Origin: Macrostomum hystrix
Lineage: Eukaryota > Platyhelminthes > Macrostomidae
NCBI GenBank assembly: GCA_950097015.1
Contig: CATNEN010000038.1
Location: 33,194,501 to 33,258,500, forward strand
Direction: 5' to 3'
DNA length: 64,000 bases
Below the pieces are notes generated by a model that saw nothing but the letters and a program-made list of their open reading frames with translations, had not been told where the DNA came from and ran no database searches. Positions 1-10,058 of this stretch are shown one piece after another. Within the stretch, counting starts at the first letter, position 1. Every line of letters starts with the position of its first letter. A program made the translations under genes and the position numbers.

Positions 1-740
1 TGCAGACAGCAGCGGTGGCTAACATCAGCAGTGACGCCGACGACTTCAGCCTGCTGCCCCTGGCTTCTTGTTGGCCCACCAGCAGATGCGCGCCACGTTG
101 CTGGGGGTCTTTAGAGATGTGCAGCGCCAGCGCCGGATTCGCAGGGAGCAGCTCGCCGGCTGTTCCGCATGCTCCACCGAGGCTGCCGACAACAGGAACC
201 TGTGCCCGCTCCGAGAGGCCGTCTGCACAGCCCTTCGCCACCAGTCGGGCGTTGTCTATCTGTATGGGCCGTCGGGAGTCGGCAAGACCACCGCCGTCGA
301 GCGCCACTTGGACCAGGAGCGCATTAAGCGCATTAAGCGCATTAAACGCATTCTGCCCGGTCATTAAGCGCTTCGGCGGTAATGACTTCATGTTCGACGG
401 CCTGGACACCGCGCGCCACTCAGTCATCTTTCTGGACGAGGTGCGGCCGCACATGTTCGAGGGCGGCGACCTGGAGACCACGCTGTTGCGCCTGCTGAAC
501 GGCAACAGCTTCCTGGTCAACGCTAAGCACCAGGCGCATGTCTACCTGGACTGGGGCCAACGGCTGGTAATCATGGCCGGCCACGCCTCACCTGACGATT
601 TCCCGGCTGACGTGCAGCGGCGCCTGCGCAACGAGGGCAACACATGCGTCGAGGTCGACCACGACATCGAGGCCTGCCAGGGGGGGGTGCCGCCAGCAGC
701 CGATGTTCGGAGCCGCCGCCGCCGCCAACGCCCAAGTTGA
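1..740 (+). pseudogene. Rep-like SF3 helicase / P-loop NTPase, 5'-truncated by window edge and frameshifted
   Basis: Two overlapping reading frames together make one P-loop ATPase. Frame 2 (about 68-367) holds Walker A, GPSGVGKT, near 270-295. Frame 3 (about 350-740) holds a Walker B-like VIFLDEV near 423-443, then LLRLLNGNSF, LVIMAGHASP and a conserved RR pair. The order and spacing resemble superfamily 3 helicase domains of CRESS-type Rep proteins, where motif C follows a hydrophobic strand and an arginine finger comes after. The usual Asn of motif C is not seen. The frame changes inside three copies of a 9-bp repeat (GCGCATTAA) at about 322-350, which probably caused a slippage indel. The N-terminal half, where a HUH nickase domain would be, lies outside the window. 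Other P-loop families are possible. I infer a dead, integrated replication gene. Confidence 0.45.
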
Positions 741-1721
741 ATAATTGATGAGGCCGCCTAATGTCTGTCTGTCTATTGCAAAATTATTTCACCCCTGCAC
801 CCGTATTTTGTCTCCACCACCATCTTAAAGCGGGTTAGCAGATGTGGGCATGCAGGCAGAAATAGCTAGACGGCCAAAATATTACATAACAAAATATTAC
901 ATAGCACAAAATATTAGTCCTTATTGGGCTAAATAAGGAATGGCTTTTGAGTTCGGCTGTTTAACAGCACCATATATAATCTATACGTGGCACACTGTTG
1001 CAGAAAACGGGGTAGCAGAAATGTGCGCGGACTATAGCAATTTATAAAGCATTTGATGGGATTAGTTTAATTGAATAAAATAGCGCGCAGTGTTTTCCTT
1101 ATTCTAGTGTTTTTGTTGCTCGTCAGTCTAGATGTGCTAAGAGATGGAGATGGCATTTATTACTTGTTCTCAGGATCGCTTCTCGCTCTTATCTGATTGC
1201 TTTTATTTTGAGTTCTATTATTTCATAGTCAATATTTTCATTTAGCATATGTCGCAGGCTGTCGACAATTTCAATTGTCCCCATTTTATTCCCGTTCTAC
1301 TTTTTCTGTACCGGCTCCATTAAACTTTTTAATCCCTCACCGCCAACAAATAGTTGTTGTTGTTGCTGTTGCTGCTCTCCAACAAGTTAGATAGATGGGC
1401 AGCTAGAATAATTAACAATGATTGCCTACCTTGTGGAGCGCAGATAAAAATCACTTTAAATGCAGTCGTCGTCGTTGGGGTCGCAGCTGGAGCGGAGCAA
1501 TCGGAACAGTGTAGGGGGCAGTCGAAACGAAACAGTAGATCACGAAGGAGTTGATTTGGTTGATTAATAGAGTTGGGATTGAAAATCAAAGTGTAGCTTG
1601 GGAACGATCGAGTCTGTCTTAATCGATTGGCATAGAGAAATCAATCAGTGCGCGAGCTAGCTCTCTTTGACTTGTGTGCTCAAGATGAGCAATACAGTCC
1701 TTCCTGATAAAATTTAGTTTC
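741..1721. other. non-coding AT-rich stretch
   Basis: No convincing gene in either strand. It contains a TTG/TGC-rich low-complexity patch at about 1349-1378; short open frames around it are by-products of that patch. Confidence 0.6.
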
Positions 1722-1801
1722 TGTTGTGCAGTGTCAAAGCAGCCCGGCCCTAACGGCTTTCTCTCTTCTTCTTCTGTCTATGGTCCCGTTAAGCTAAGCT
1801 T
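1722..1801 (+). repeat. 5' LTR
   Basis: 80-bp sequence beginning TGTTGTGCAGTG and ending near AAGCTAAGCTT, repeated at 5824-5903 with no difference that I can see. It opens with the TG typical of LTRs; the 3' end does not show a clear CA. Confidence 0.85.
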
Positions 1802-1937
1802 CGCCTCAACTGTTGCACCCCTTTTACCCCCCCCCAAGCTAAACGTAAGAGTGACTACACGGCTTATTCGCACGCGCGGCTTTAACCCAAATACACTCGT
1901 TATATTCGCTATAAGAAGCTTCCTTTGAGTCTTGACA

Positions 1938-2738
1938 ATGGCGTCGCGGCTTGGCGACCTTTTTCTCGGCGATGCCGACCGTGCACTGATGTGGCTCAAG
2001 GCCTTCAATGCTCTGGCCCGCGCCAAGAAGTGGACCGACTCGACCGAATCCCGACAAGTCGCAGACAATTTTTTGGCATCCTGCGGACTGCCTGCTTTGG
2101 AGAAGCTGACTCATCTCGTCGCTCCGAAGGAGATCGACAAGCTGACCTTCCAAGAGATCGAGACAGCCCTGGTGTCCTACTTACAACCTCAGAAGCGCCT
2201 CATTGTCGCCGAAAGAACCGACTTTTTCTCAATTCGTCAGAAAGCTGCTGAGCCGATAGCAGACTATTTAGCTCGCCTGAGGAAAGCAGCAACGCACTGC
2301 GCCTTTGACTCTCTGAAGGACTGCGCCAGTCCCGCAGAGGAGCTGGTGCGGCTTACTCTCATTTCTGGACTGTACAACCCTGAGCATCAACGGCGCATTC
2401 TAGGTGCAATGCAAACCAAGGATCAGACAATCTCGGAGATTGTTGACCTCATTCGAAGTTGTGAACAGATCAACACGTTTGTTCAAACCTGTAACTCGGT
2501 GCCCCCGGTAGGCCCGGCTGGCCCATTGTCGCCGCCAGCCCAACATAATGCGGCCACTGACGAATCGGTGCACTACTCCAAAGGTGGACGGCCAACTTCC
2601 AATGGTCAGCGCATCGAGGGCTGCAAGTACTGTGGCGGATCCCATCACGCAAGGCAAGTGCCCGGCATATGGCAAGACCTGTTCCAAGTGCTCCAAGCGC
2701 AACCACTTTGCTGCCGTATGCCGCTCCGCTCTGACTAG
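1938..2738 (+). CDS. gag: Gag-like protein of the Ty3/Gypsy element
   Basis: Probable nucleocapsid/capsid polyprotein of about 266 residues, taking the ATG at 1938 as start (MASRLGDLF). The central part (about residues 60-175) is helical and charged, like retrotransposon capsid domains, with a DYLARLRKAA segment. Near the end lies the first half of a CCHC zinc knuckle (CKYCGGSHHAR). The rest of that knuckle and a complete second one (C-x2-C-x4-H-x4-C, CSKCSKRNHFAAVC) continue in the pol frame, so the reading frame shifts by -1 at about 2650. After that point this frame reads non-homologous residues to its stop. The frameshift is either a point deletion or a site of programmed shifting; its position inside a knuckle argues for a deletion. 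Confidence 0.75.
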   Translation: MASRLGDLFLGDADRALMWLKAFNALARAKKWTDSTESRQVADNFLASCGLPALEKLTHLVAPKEIDKLTFQEIETALVSYLQPQKRLIVAERTDFFSIRQKAAEPIADYLARLRKAATHCAFDSLKDCASPAEELVRLTLISGLYNPEHQRRILGAMQTKDQTISEIVDLIRSCEQINTFVQTCNSVPPVGPAGPLSPPAQHNAATDESVHYSKGGRPTSNGQRIEGCKYCGGSHHARQVPGIWQDLFQVLQAQPLCCRMPLRSD

Positions 2739-5721
2739 CAAATCCGTACATCACGCGGATGTTCCATCCGATGCATCGATGACGCCCGAGCCCTCGAAGA
2801 TCCTGCATCTTATGGACGTTGATCTGGTCAACGCAATCGAAGTTGCATCTGAGACACTTCTTGTAGACGGCGCCAAGGTACCAATGCAAGTGGATACCGG
2901 TGCATCCGTCTCCGTGCTTTCTAGCACAATCTGGGAGTCTCTGGGCAGGCCCCCACTGCAAAAGAGTCACCGACGCCTCGAGGCCTACGACGGCCACACC
3001 CTAAAGACTCTCGGCAAGCTGTGCTCTACCGTCGAGATGCGGGGTAGGTTACACCCCGCCGAATTCGTCGTGGTTTCGTCTTTGAAGCCGTTCGGCCTCC
3101 TTGGCCGTGATCTTTTAGATTCCGACTCTCTCTTTCACACCAACTCTCAAGCTCCGAGCCCCACAGTTGCAGCTACAACGCTGCCCACCATCAAGGGCAT
3201 CAAGGCACAGATGGAGCTGGTTGAAGGCGCTCGATCCCAGTTCTGCCGTGCTCGTCCGGTTCCAATCGCACTAGAGAAGCAAGTCAACGCAGAGTTGGAC
3301 CGGCTGCAGCAGCTTGGCATCATCGAGCCTGTGGAGGGTCCTGTGAGCAACGCTTCTCCGGTCGTCTGGATCAAGAAGAAGGACGGGACTTTGCGCATGT
3401 GCGCCGATTACAAGGTCCATGTGAACGACAAAATAAAGCCAGAGTCATACCCTATTCCAAGCATCGAGCACCTCTTTGGCAAGTTAAAGAATGCCAAGAA
3501 GTTTGCCAAGATTGATCTGAGGTCGGCTTACTGGCAGATCGAGCTGGACGAATCCGCCCAAGGCATCTCTATCATCAATACCTCGCGAGGCCTATACCGC
3601 GTCAAACGCCTTCAGATGGGCATGAAAAACGCTTCATTCATTTTTCAACGCACAATGGAGAGCATCCTCTCCGACTTGAAGGGACTACTGATCTATCAAG
3701 ACGACATCATGGTCTATGCTGAGAACGTTGAAGCACTCCAGAAGCGTCTGAAAGCAGTCAAAACGCGCCTGGCCGAAAAAAAGGTAACGGTCAATGAAGA
3801 CAAATGTACAGGCATTTGCGATTCGATTTCATTCCTTGGATTCGAAATTTCTGCCGCTGGAATTCGGCCCGATGATAAGCTCGTGGACAAAGTTCGCCAC
3901 ATCTCGACACCGAAGACCAAGAAGGAGATCGAGCAATTTCTCGGTCTGGTGAATTTCTTCGGCCGCTTGATTCCTGACTATTCCGCCAAGGTCGCCCCAT
4001 TGAACGAACTGCGCAAGGCATCCACGCCGTTTGTCTGGTCTGAAGCATGTGCTCGCGCTTTCGAGAATCTCAAGAAGGAGATCTCATCACGACCAATAGT
4101 ACAACCGTACAGCCTGGAGAAGGAGGTGACCCTCACAACAGATGCCTCTAAAGGAGCGTTGGCAGGCGTTGTTACCCAGGAAGGACGCCCTGTAATCTTT
4201 ATCTCTAGGACACTGTCCAAGGCCGAGACTAACTATTCCAACATTGAACGGGAAGCACTCGCCATCTTCTGGGCCGTCTGTCGCCTGAAACACTACCTCC
4301 AAGGCCGACGATTTACGGTACAGACGGATCATCAGCCTCTTCTACGGCTTTTCGGTGGCAGCATACCAATGAGTTCATCGGCAAGAATCAGTCGCTGGGC
4401 CCTTTACCTGATGCAATTTGACTTTAGCGTGGTCTACGTTCCCGGATCGCGCATTCCGCATGCCGATGCGCTTTCTCGTCTGCCGTTTGATAATGACAGT
4501 CAAGACCCGGCCGATGCATTCGAGGCAATCAACTCAGTTGCCTTTGAATCCCCTACTATCAATCCTCGACGGATCGCTAGCGAACTTGATTCTGATCCAC
4601 TGCTACAGCGCATCATACGTCGCGTACGCAATGGCGACTGGCATAACTGCACACAAGCAGAGGCCGCTTTCAAGAGAAACGCAGCAGCTCTAACAATCGA
4701 GAACGGCCTCCTCTACATGCACCGGCGCGCATTCATACCTCCGCGTCTCCGGAAAGAGGCCTTCGATGCGATTCACGACACTCATAGCGGTACTTCTGCC
4801 AGCTACCACCTCCTGGAGCTGTCCTGCTGGTGGCCCGGCATGCAGCGCGACGTGGAACGATTCGTGCGGCAGTGTGCTGCATGCAGCAGCCTGCGGCCCC
4901 GACTGCAGAAGTCCCGAGATGCTTGGCCACCTGCTGATGCTCCATTTCAGCGCATCCACATGGACTGGGCCTTCGTGCCCGAGGTGGGCAACATTCTCAT
5001 TGTAGTGGATTCCTATTCCGGATGGATTGAAGCCTTTCCATCCCGCGACAGGACGGCAGACAGGGTTATTTGCTCGTTACGTACTGTATTCACGAGATTT
5101 GGAGTCCCAGAGGTGGTGGTCTCCGACAACGGACCGGAATTCACGTCTGATGCCCTGCTGTCCTGGCTGCATGCCAACGGCGCCCGAAAGATGGAAACCC
5201 CTCCCTACTCGCCACAATCTAATGGTGCGGCCGAGCGAGCAGTCCAAACTGTCAAGAGGGCCCTGCAGGCCTGGACACAGAGACTGACCCACTCTGACTT
5301 CATTGCGTTTTTGCAGAAGGTTCTGCTTCACCACCGCAACTCGTCAGGTGCAAGGTCAAAGACACCGGCTGAGCTCGTGTTCGGTCGACGACTTCGCGTA
5401 CCTGTTGTCTCGGCTTTCCAACAAGGTGACCAGGTCGTATACAAGGCCACCGACCACACCCCGTCCCGAGGCGCAGAGTTCCTCATGACCCAAGGGCGCA
5501 ACACATCCTGGTTGCTGACGGACGACAAACTGCGTCTGGCAAGCAACAATCAGATTGCCCCGATGCTTTCACGCACTTCTGAGGACGACGAGGACGAAAG
5601 TCTGGAGCCGCCGGCAGACATGCCTCCCAATGAAACCCCGACACCACCGGCTCCGGTAGCAGATCAAGTTCCGCGCAGGGGTGACCGAAATCGGCGACAG
5701 CCAGACCGATACACACCCTGA
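2650..5721 (+). CDS. pol: Pol polyprotein: protease, reverse transcriptase, RNase H, integrase
   Basis: Uninterrupted frame of about 1,020 residues (open from 2548, with meaningful sequence from about 2650). Aspartic protease DTGA near 2893 and its partner LLGRD near 3100. Reverse transcriptase with SPVVWIKKKDGTLRMCADY, the FAKIDLRSAYWQI block and catalytic YQDD at about 3693. RNase H with TDASKGALAG near 4139 and a TDHQPLL block near 4324. Integrase with an HHCC zinc-binding region (about 4777-4890), then the catalytic triad: D in HMDW (about 4960), D in VSDNGPEF (about 5119) and E in SNGAAERAVQ (about 5230). All catalytic residues appear present, so this copy may encode active enzymes if the Gag/Pol frame change is tolerated. 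Expected products act in cytoplasmic particles, and integrase in the nucleus. Replicates through an RNA intermediate. Confidence 0.93.
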   Translation, partial: QGKCPAYGKTCSKCSKRNHFAAVCRSALTSKSVHHADVPSDASMTPEPSKILHLMDVDLVNAIEVASETLLVDGAKVPMQVDTGASVSVLSSTIWESLGRPPLQKSHRRLEAYDGHTLKTLGKLCSTVEMRGRLHPAEFVVVSSLKPFGLLGRDLLDSDSLFHTNSQAPSPTVAATTLPTIKGIKAQMELVEGARSQFCRARPVPIALEKQVNAELDRLQQLGIIEPVEGPVSNASPVVWIKKKDGTLRMCADYKVHVNDKIKPESYPIPSIEHLFGKLKNAKKFAKIDLRSAYWQIELDESAQGISIINTSRGLYRVKRLQMGMKNASFIFQRTMESILSDLKGLLIYQDDIMVYAENVEALQKRLKAVKTRLAEKKVTVNEDKCTGICDSISFLGFEISAAGIRPDDKLVDKVRHISTPKTKKEIEQFLGLVNFFGRLIPDYSAKVAPLNELRKASTPFVWSEACARAFENLKKEISSRPIVQPYSLEKEVTLTTDASKGALAGVVTQEGRPVIFISRTLSKAETNYSNIEREALAIFWAVCRLKHYLQGRRFTVQTDHQPLLRLFGGSIPMSSSARISRWALYLMQFDFSVVYVPGSRIPHADALSRLPFDNDSQDPADAFEAINSVAFESPTINPRRIASELDSDPLLQRIIRRVRNGDWHNCTQAEAAFKRNAAALTIENGLLYMHRRAFIPPRLRKEAFDAIHDTHSGTSASYHLLELSCWWPGMQRDVERFVRQCAACSSLRPRLQKSRDAWPPADAPFQRIHMDWAFVPEVGNILIVVDSYSGWIEAFPSRDRTADRVICSLRTVFTRFGVPEVVVSDNGPEFTSDALLSWLHANGARKMETPPYSPQSNGAAERAVQTVKRALQAWTQRLTHSDFIAFLQKVLLHHRNSSGARSKTPAELVFGRRLRVPVVSAFQQGDQVVYKATDHTPSRGAEFLMTQGRNTSWLLTDDKLRLASNNQIAPMLSRTSEDDEDESLEPPADMPPNETPTPPAPVADQVPRRGDRNRRQPDRYTP

Positions 5722-5810
5722 CACTGTGACGGTTGATATGTTGCCCTCCCGATAAGACTAACATAGCCACAAAAAATAGCCACATGCGCTCGTTGTTTTG
5801 TTTCATTTGA

Positions 5811-5823
5811 CTGGAGGGAGACA
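5811..5823 (+). promoter_or_regulatory. polypurine tract
   Basis: The run TGGAGGGAGACA lies immediately upstream of the 3' LTR, the place where plus-strand DNA synthesis is primed in LTR retrotransposons. Confidence 0.65.
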
Positions 5824-5903
5824 TGTTGTGCAGTGTCAAAGCAGCCCGGCCCTAACGGCTTTCTCTCTTCTTCTTCTGTCTATGGTCCCGTTAAGCTAAG
5901 CTT
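5824..5903 (+). repeat. 3' LTR
   Basis: Apparently identical partner of the repeat at 1722-1801. It follows the pol stop by about 100 bp and the purine tract directly. Confidence 0.85.
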
Positions 5904-6435
5904 TCTATGTGCCTAACCTTTGTCTATGTCTTGAGTTTATCGCATTCCTTTATTAATAGTAGTCTAAAAATAATTTTACACACAGGCAGTTGTTATTTGC
6001 TTATTTGGGCGCTAATTATGTTATTTAACTTATAATAATTGAGCTATAATAATTTGAGTAAGTATACTAGTATATGGTATGAAAAGCTGACTGCATGCAT
6101 TAATATGTGAATAAAGGACATAAATCAAGAAAAAGCATTCGATCAAGAACTACATGTAGTAGACGGTACGTATGCATATGAAAAATCGGCAATTAACTAA
6201 TTTAAGATGAAAATCAACAAGCGGCATCTGCAATAACAAGCAATTAAAATACATGTAGTAATGATGTGTGCATTAAAATACAATTTGGATAGACGCAAAA
6301 AGCTATACATATAATATAGTAGTACGATTTAATAACGGCAATTAACAGCTGCATATAGTGCTACTCAGTTATTTATAGATTTTATATAAGAAACTAAAAT
6401 TTCAAATTCGCGCTAAATTCTACGAAATTCAATGT

Positions 6436-6551
6436 GTACAGTCTGTAGTGCGCGCACATTCCCTAAAAATATATAAGGCATGTCTGCTCTAATTTTAGAA
6501 CGACGATCCTTATATATTTTTTTAGTATTGTGCGCGCACTATGAACTGTAC
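6436..6551. repeat. hairpin repeat, left flank of recombinase gene
   Basis: Imperfect inverted repeat with arms of about 43 bp around a loop of about 30 bp. Both arms read GTACAG, then a GTGCGCGCAC core, then an A/T block ending ATATATAAGG. A related hairpin lies at 9957-10058 on the far side of the tyrosine-recombinase gene. Confidence 0.75.
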
Positions 6552-6753
6552 CTAAATCTAAAATTAAATTGCTTACTTGACTACTATAAGTAGAGCAGTT
6601 AGCAGCATTTGTTTAATAATTGTCATATAAATCTATGGCTAATTAAATAATTCTATCAACAGAAACAATAAAGTATAATATTATCAACGGGAGTAATCAA
6701 TCAAATACAATCAATATTCTCAACTATAGCATATAATCAATTATAATAACATT

Positions 6754-6791
6754 AGCGTATAAAGCGCGCACATGTGCGCGCTTTATACGCT
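6754..6791. repeat. 38-bp perfect palindrome
   Basis: Every base from 6754 to 6791 pairs with its mirror around the centre CACATGTG; the arms hold GCGCGC and TATAAAG blocks. The core shares the GCGCGCAC word with the hairpins at 6436 and 9957. Confidence 0.85.
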
Positions 6792-6930
6792 GCACAGTAA
6801 CACAGTCAAACGAATTCAATCAGCCCTCCCTCCAAGGCCTGTGCATGTTTTCTCTGCGTGTTTTCTCTCTGTCCCGGCCCCCTTTATCTGCCCCACGGTG
6901 TTTTTGACTCACTATTTAAATATTTAAATA

Positions 6931-6982
6931 TATATATACAATATATATATATAAAAAATACTATATATATATTGTATATATA
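6931..6982. repeat. AT-rich inverted repeat
   Basis: Perfect 21-bp arms at 6931-6951 and 6962-6982, made of TA steps with one CA/TG interruption. Possibly only microsatellite decay. Confidence 0.6.
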
Positions 6983-7040
6983 AAATCTTAGATAAAGCAG
7001 GCAGACAGACAGGCGGGCAGGCAGGGCGAATCATTCAAAT

Positions 7041-9942
7041 TTAATGTTCCGCCACTGAGTGCAGCCGCCGTCGCTTTCCGGCCACCGGTCTATCGTGCAG
7101 GACTGCGTCGGCTCGTTGGGTGCTCGCCGCCATCTCACCACTTCCACCAGCCAGGCTGCTGATGAGTCCCTGGGTCGGCGGCCTAACTATCGGTGGCATC
7201 TGCTCGACATCTGATGGCACCACAAATCGGCGGACAATGTCGCGGCTGCGAATCACCGCGCCCATCTCCGTGGCCATCTGCGCGTTGTGACCATAGTTGA
7301 ACCGGATGACAGCTGCAGATGTGCCGTGCGCTCTGGCGAAGACATCTAGCTGCTCCGGCTCCATCATGAGCACTACGGCACAGAGGGTGCGACGCCAGTG
7401 CGTGGCCACATAGTGCCGACCCAGTACTCGCTGCCCGCCTGCGCTGATCATGCGGCTCATTGCCGACTGGCTGTACACGCCGCCGAACACATCTATGAAG
7501 ACCGTCGGCGACTCCGGTTGCTCGATGCCGCGAGCAGCAAGCGACGGCACGATGTATTCGTCGTGCAGGCGCAGCAAGGCCTCACAGAATAGATCCGGCA
7601 GCACCATCCTGGCTGGGTCGCCGGAGTGTCTGACCTTGTGCGGCACTTCACGCAGCGGCAGGACGAGGTGTGAGTGCCCAGCCAGATCGGCAGCGGACGG
7701 CGCGCTCTCCCCATCTGCACTTTGCGTGTGTTGGCGGAACAGCTGTTTTTGGTCGGCCGACGCGTTCCGACGAACCGACCGATCAACCAAGTGTCGCCGG
7801 CGGATGTAGATCCAAGGCAGGAGTCGCAGGGGCTGCTCAATGCTGCAGAAAAACAGCATTTCCTGCACAATCCTCCGCAGACAAACCATCCGGCGACTGA
7901 AGGCACCATCATCTACCGCATCCTCCCTGATGGTGATGCTATCTGCAACGGCTGCCTGCATGCACCACTCGCCGTCTACGGGCAGCGAAGTCCAGCTGTG
8001 CCTTTGTAGCATGGCAAAAAAACGATCACGGCGGGCGAACACGGCATCGACCTCGTCCACGTTGACGTAGGTGTCCATGAAGGCCACCTGCCGCTCGTTG
8101 TGGCCAAGCTTGTAGACTGCCTGCATATAGTATAAATGTGGTTGCGTTTACTTATAGTAGATAGCAGCACGAAACCAAATAGAACTAACTGTCATTAATG
8201 CAGCTGCTGTGCAGCTAGCTCACCTGCTGGATGGCGCGGACGTTGCCGAACTCGCCGCGAGCCTGCTGCACCACGCTGCTAAGGCGGGCGATGAGAGCCT
8301 GCTCAGCCGCCAGCGGGTTGTTGGCCTTCTGCGCCAACTGCAGTCTCCAGCAGACGCCACTGCCGACAGAGTCGACGTCCTCAATCGCAGGGCGCTCGGT
8401 GTCAGGCGAGGGTGAGTCGATGCTGCAGAACAGCTCGGCTTCGCGCAAGCCAACGGCGGCCATGATGGCATTGGCGCCTCGCAGGCCCCTCACGCGCAGC
8501 CAGCCCTCCATGCAGCGGCAGATGCTGACAAGCTCCTGGCACTTGCGCGCAGCAGTCGACTGGGCCAGCTGCATGGCATCACTGACTGTTTCAGCGCTGA
8601 AGCAGTCCTGCACCCTGTCCGGCTGAAGCAGCAGGTCTGCAAGCGATATGCCCGCTCGCTGCCAGGTGCGTAGAAGCGTCGAGCTCACGGACCTGCTGAT
8701 GTCGCGCCAACGCTGCTGGTGGCACAAGTTGGCCGCAATCCTGGCCCGCGATGGGTCCCTCCACCATAGCTCCCGCAGGCGTTCCACCGTTGCGGAGATG
8801 CTGGGCCGGTCACCCAACGGCTGCAGCAGCTCTGGTGGCACGGGCTTCGCAGGTGGCGACGTGCGAAAGTGTCGACAGCGCGGACCGCGACGCTGTTGCT
8901 GCTGCTTCTGATCGGCTGTCGACGCTTCCTGCTGCAGTTCTGCTCCGAAGATGGACAATCGAAGCCGGTCGAATTCGGCATTAGCCAGCCTTCTCTTTGC
9001 AGCAGTCCACTTTGCTGCAGCTGCTCGACGCTGCCTCGGCGGGGTAGCTGCCAGCTTCACTAGCGGCCTCTGTGCAGCTGACAGCACAGCCGATGACGTG
9101 CTGGGACGACAAAGTGCTGCCTTGGTGGCCTGCACCGCCAACTGCAGACAGGCAGCCGAAGAGGAAGACTCTGCTGCCACCGTCTGGACCGTCGGCAGCG
9201 TCCGCATTCTGATGCTGGTTCCGGGCAGCAGCTCCTGCAAGCCGACATCGTCATCTCCATCATCGTCATCGTCAGCGACTACGGGGGCCTCCTGTGAGGA
9301 CATCAGCAGCAGCGGCGCAGTCGGGTCAAATAGGCGTCGCCGGACGGCTGGACGGCTGGCTGACGACAGCCGAGCACTGGCCGCTGACTGTCGACCGTCA
9401 ACGGATGGCGCGGCGATGCTGTAGAGCTCGGCCAACAGAGACCCAGCCTCGTATTCAGCTGGTTCTGCCTCTGAAGGCTGCTGCGGAGGCGGTGGTGGCA
9501 TCTGCTGCGGAGGCTGTGGCTGCTGGTGTTCCACAGCAACGGTAGCGACAATAGCTGGCACTGCTGGACACCTGTGCTGCCTTGCTGTCCTACGCAGCAC
9601 CTTGCCGCAGGCTGGGCACGCGTGTACATGCTCAGTGTTGGCTGAGCTGCGCGTGTGGGTGCTGCACGTCAGGCAGAGCCAGACCATCTGGGCACGCTGC
9701 TTGGCTGACGCCGCTGCCCAAGATGCCTCGGACGGCCGCACCTTGACTGGGGCATCCTCGAGTCGGAATTGGCGCACAGCCTCCTCCGCGTGCCTCCTCA
9801 GGAAGTGGCGTTTCGGGTGCGTCTGCGGTCTGCCGTCGCCACAGAAGATGCAACACGACTCGTTGTCTGTCATAGCTATTGTTATTACAAATTGATGCAG
9901 TGCCATATAGGTGTATGAACTGAATTCAGTATGCATGCTCAA
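7041..9942 (-). CDS. zinc-finger tyrosine recombinase, two exons (9942-8224, 8120-7041)
   Basis: Joining the exons across a 103-bp intron (donor GTGAGC below 8224, acceptor TATGCAG above 8120) keeps phase 0 and gives about 932 residues; the likelier start is the internal ATG at 9873 (MTDNESC). The N-terminus has Cys/His finger-like spacing (CCIFCGDG with RHFLRRH, then CLTC and CPACGK). The middle is Gln/Pro/Ala-rich, followed by an IAANLCHQQRWRDISRS block. The C-terminus looks like the catalytic fold of tyrosine recombinases: an H-x-x-R box (THWRR), then AHGTSAAVIRFNY, where the Tyr would be the nucleophile, and upstream a KVRHSGDPARMVLP segment typical of these enzymes. Such enzymes cut and rejoin DNA without DDE chemistry. 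The gene is open throughout and GC-rich, with hairpin repeats on both sides. A domesticated gene is an alternative to a mobile element. Confidence 0.7.
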
Positions 9943-9956
9943 TCAACACATGCTAT

Positions 9957-10058
9957 GTACAGTCCGTTGTGCGTACATCTAAATAAATATATATATGCCC
10001 CTATATCCCATTGTGGAATACACTATTTTAAGTGTTGTGCGCGCACATTGTTCCGTAC
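9957..10058. repeat. hairpin repeat, right flank of recombinase gene
   Basis: Imperfect inverted repeat of about 102 bp. Its outer arms start GTACAGTCCGTTGTGCG and, on the other strand, GTACGGAACAATGTGCGCGC. It shares the GTAC end and the GTGCGCGCAC core with the repeat at 6436-6551. Confidence 0.65.

Larger units (their letters stand above)
1722..5903 (+). mobile_element. Ty3/Gypsy LTR retrotransposon, mag-like, short LTRs
   Basis: A complete-looking 4.2-kb element: 80-bp direct repeats at both ends, a Gag frame, a Pol frame in the order protease, reverse transcriptase, RNase H, integrase, and a purine-rich tract just before the 3' repeat. Very short LTRs are a known trait of the mag lineage of Ty3/Gypsy elements (family knowledge), and the adjacent Gag zinc knuckles and Pol layout agree. 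No envelope-like frame follows integrase. A possible target-site duplication is TTTC (1718-1721 and 5902-5905) if the LTR is taken as 78 bp; it is ambiguous because the two repeats share two more bases. The two LTRs look identical over 80 bp, suggesting a recent insertion. Confidence 0.9.
5904..7040. other. non-coding AT-rich stretch with three inverted repeats
   Basis: No gene seen. It carries the hairpin repeat at 6436-6551, a perfect palindrome at 6754-6791 and a TA-rich inverted repeat at 6931-6982 (two 21-bp arms). A purine-rich GGCAGACAGACAGG-type run occurs near 6998-7026. Confidence 0.6.

Noticed and set aside
1722-1801. TTTC target-site duplication of the Ty3/Gypsy element
   Set aside because: Not accepted as certain: it requires cutting the LTR to 78 bp although both copies match for 80 bp.
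5328-5839. antisense frames over the integrase region of the Ty3/Gypsy element
   Set aside because: Shadows of the intact pol frame; no independent motif.
8231-9545. plus-strand frames over the recombinase gene
   Set aside because: GC-rich coding shadow of the minus-strand gene, which has zinc-finger and recombinase motifs and an in-phase intron.
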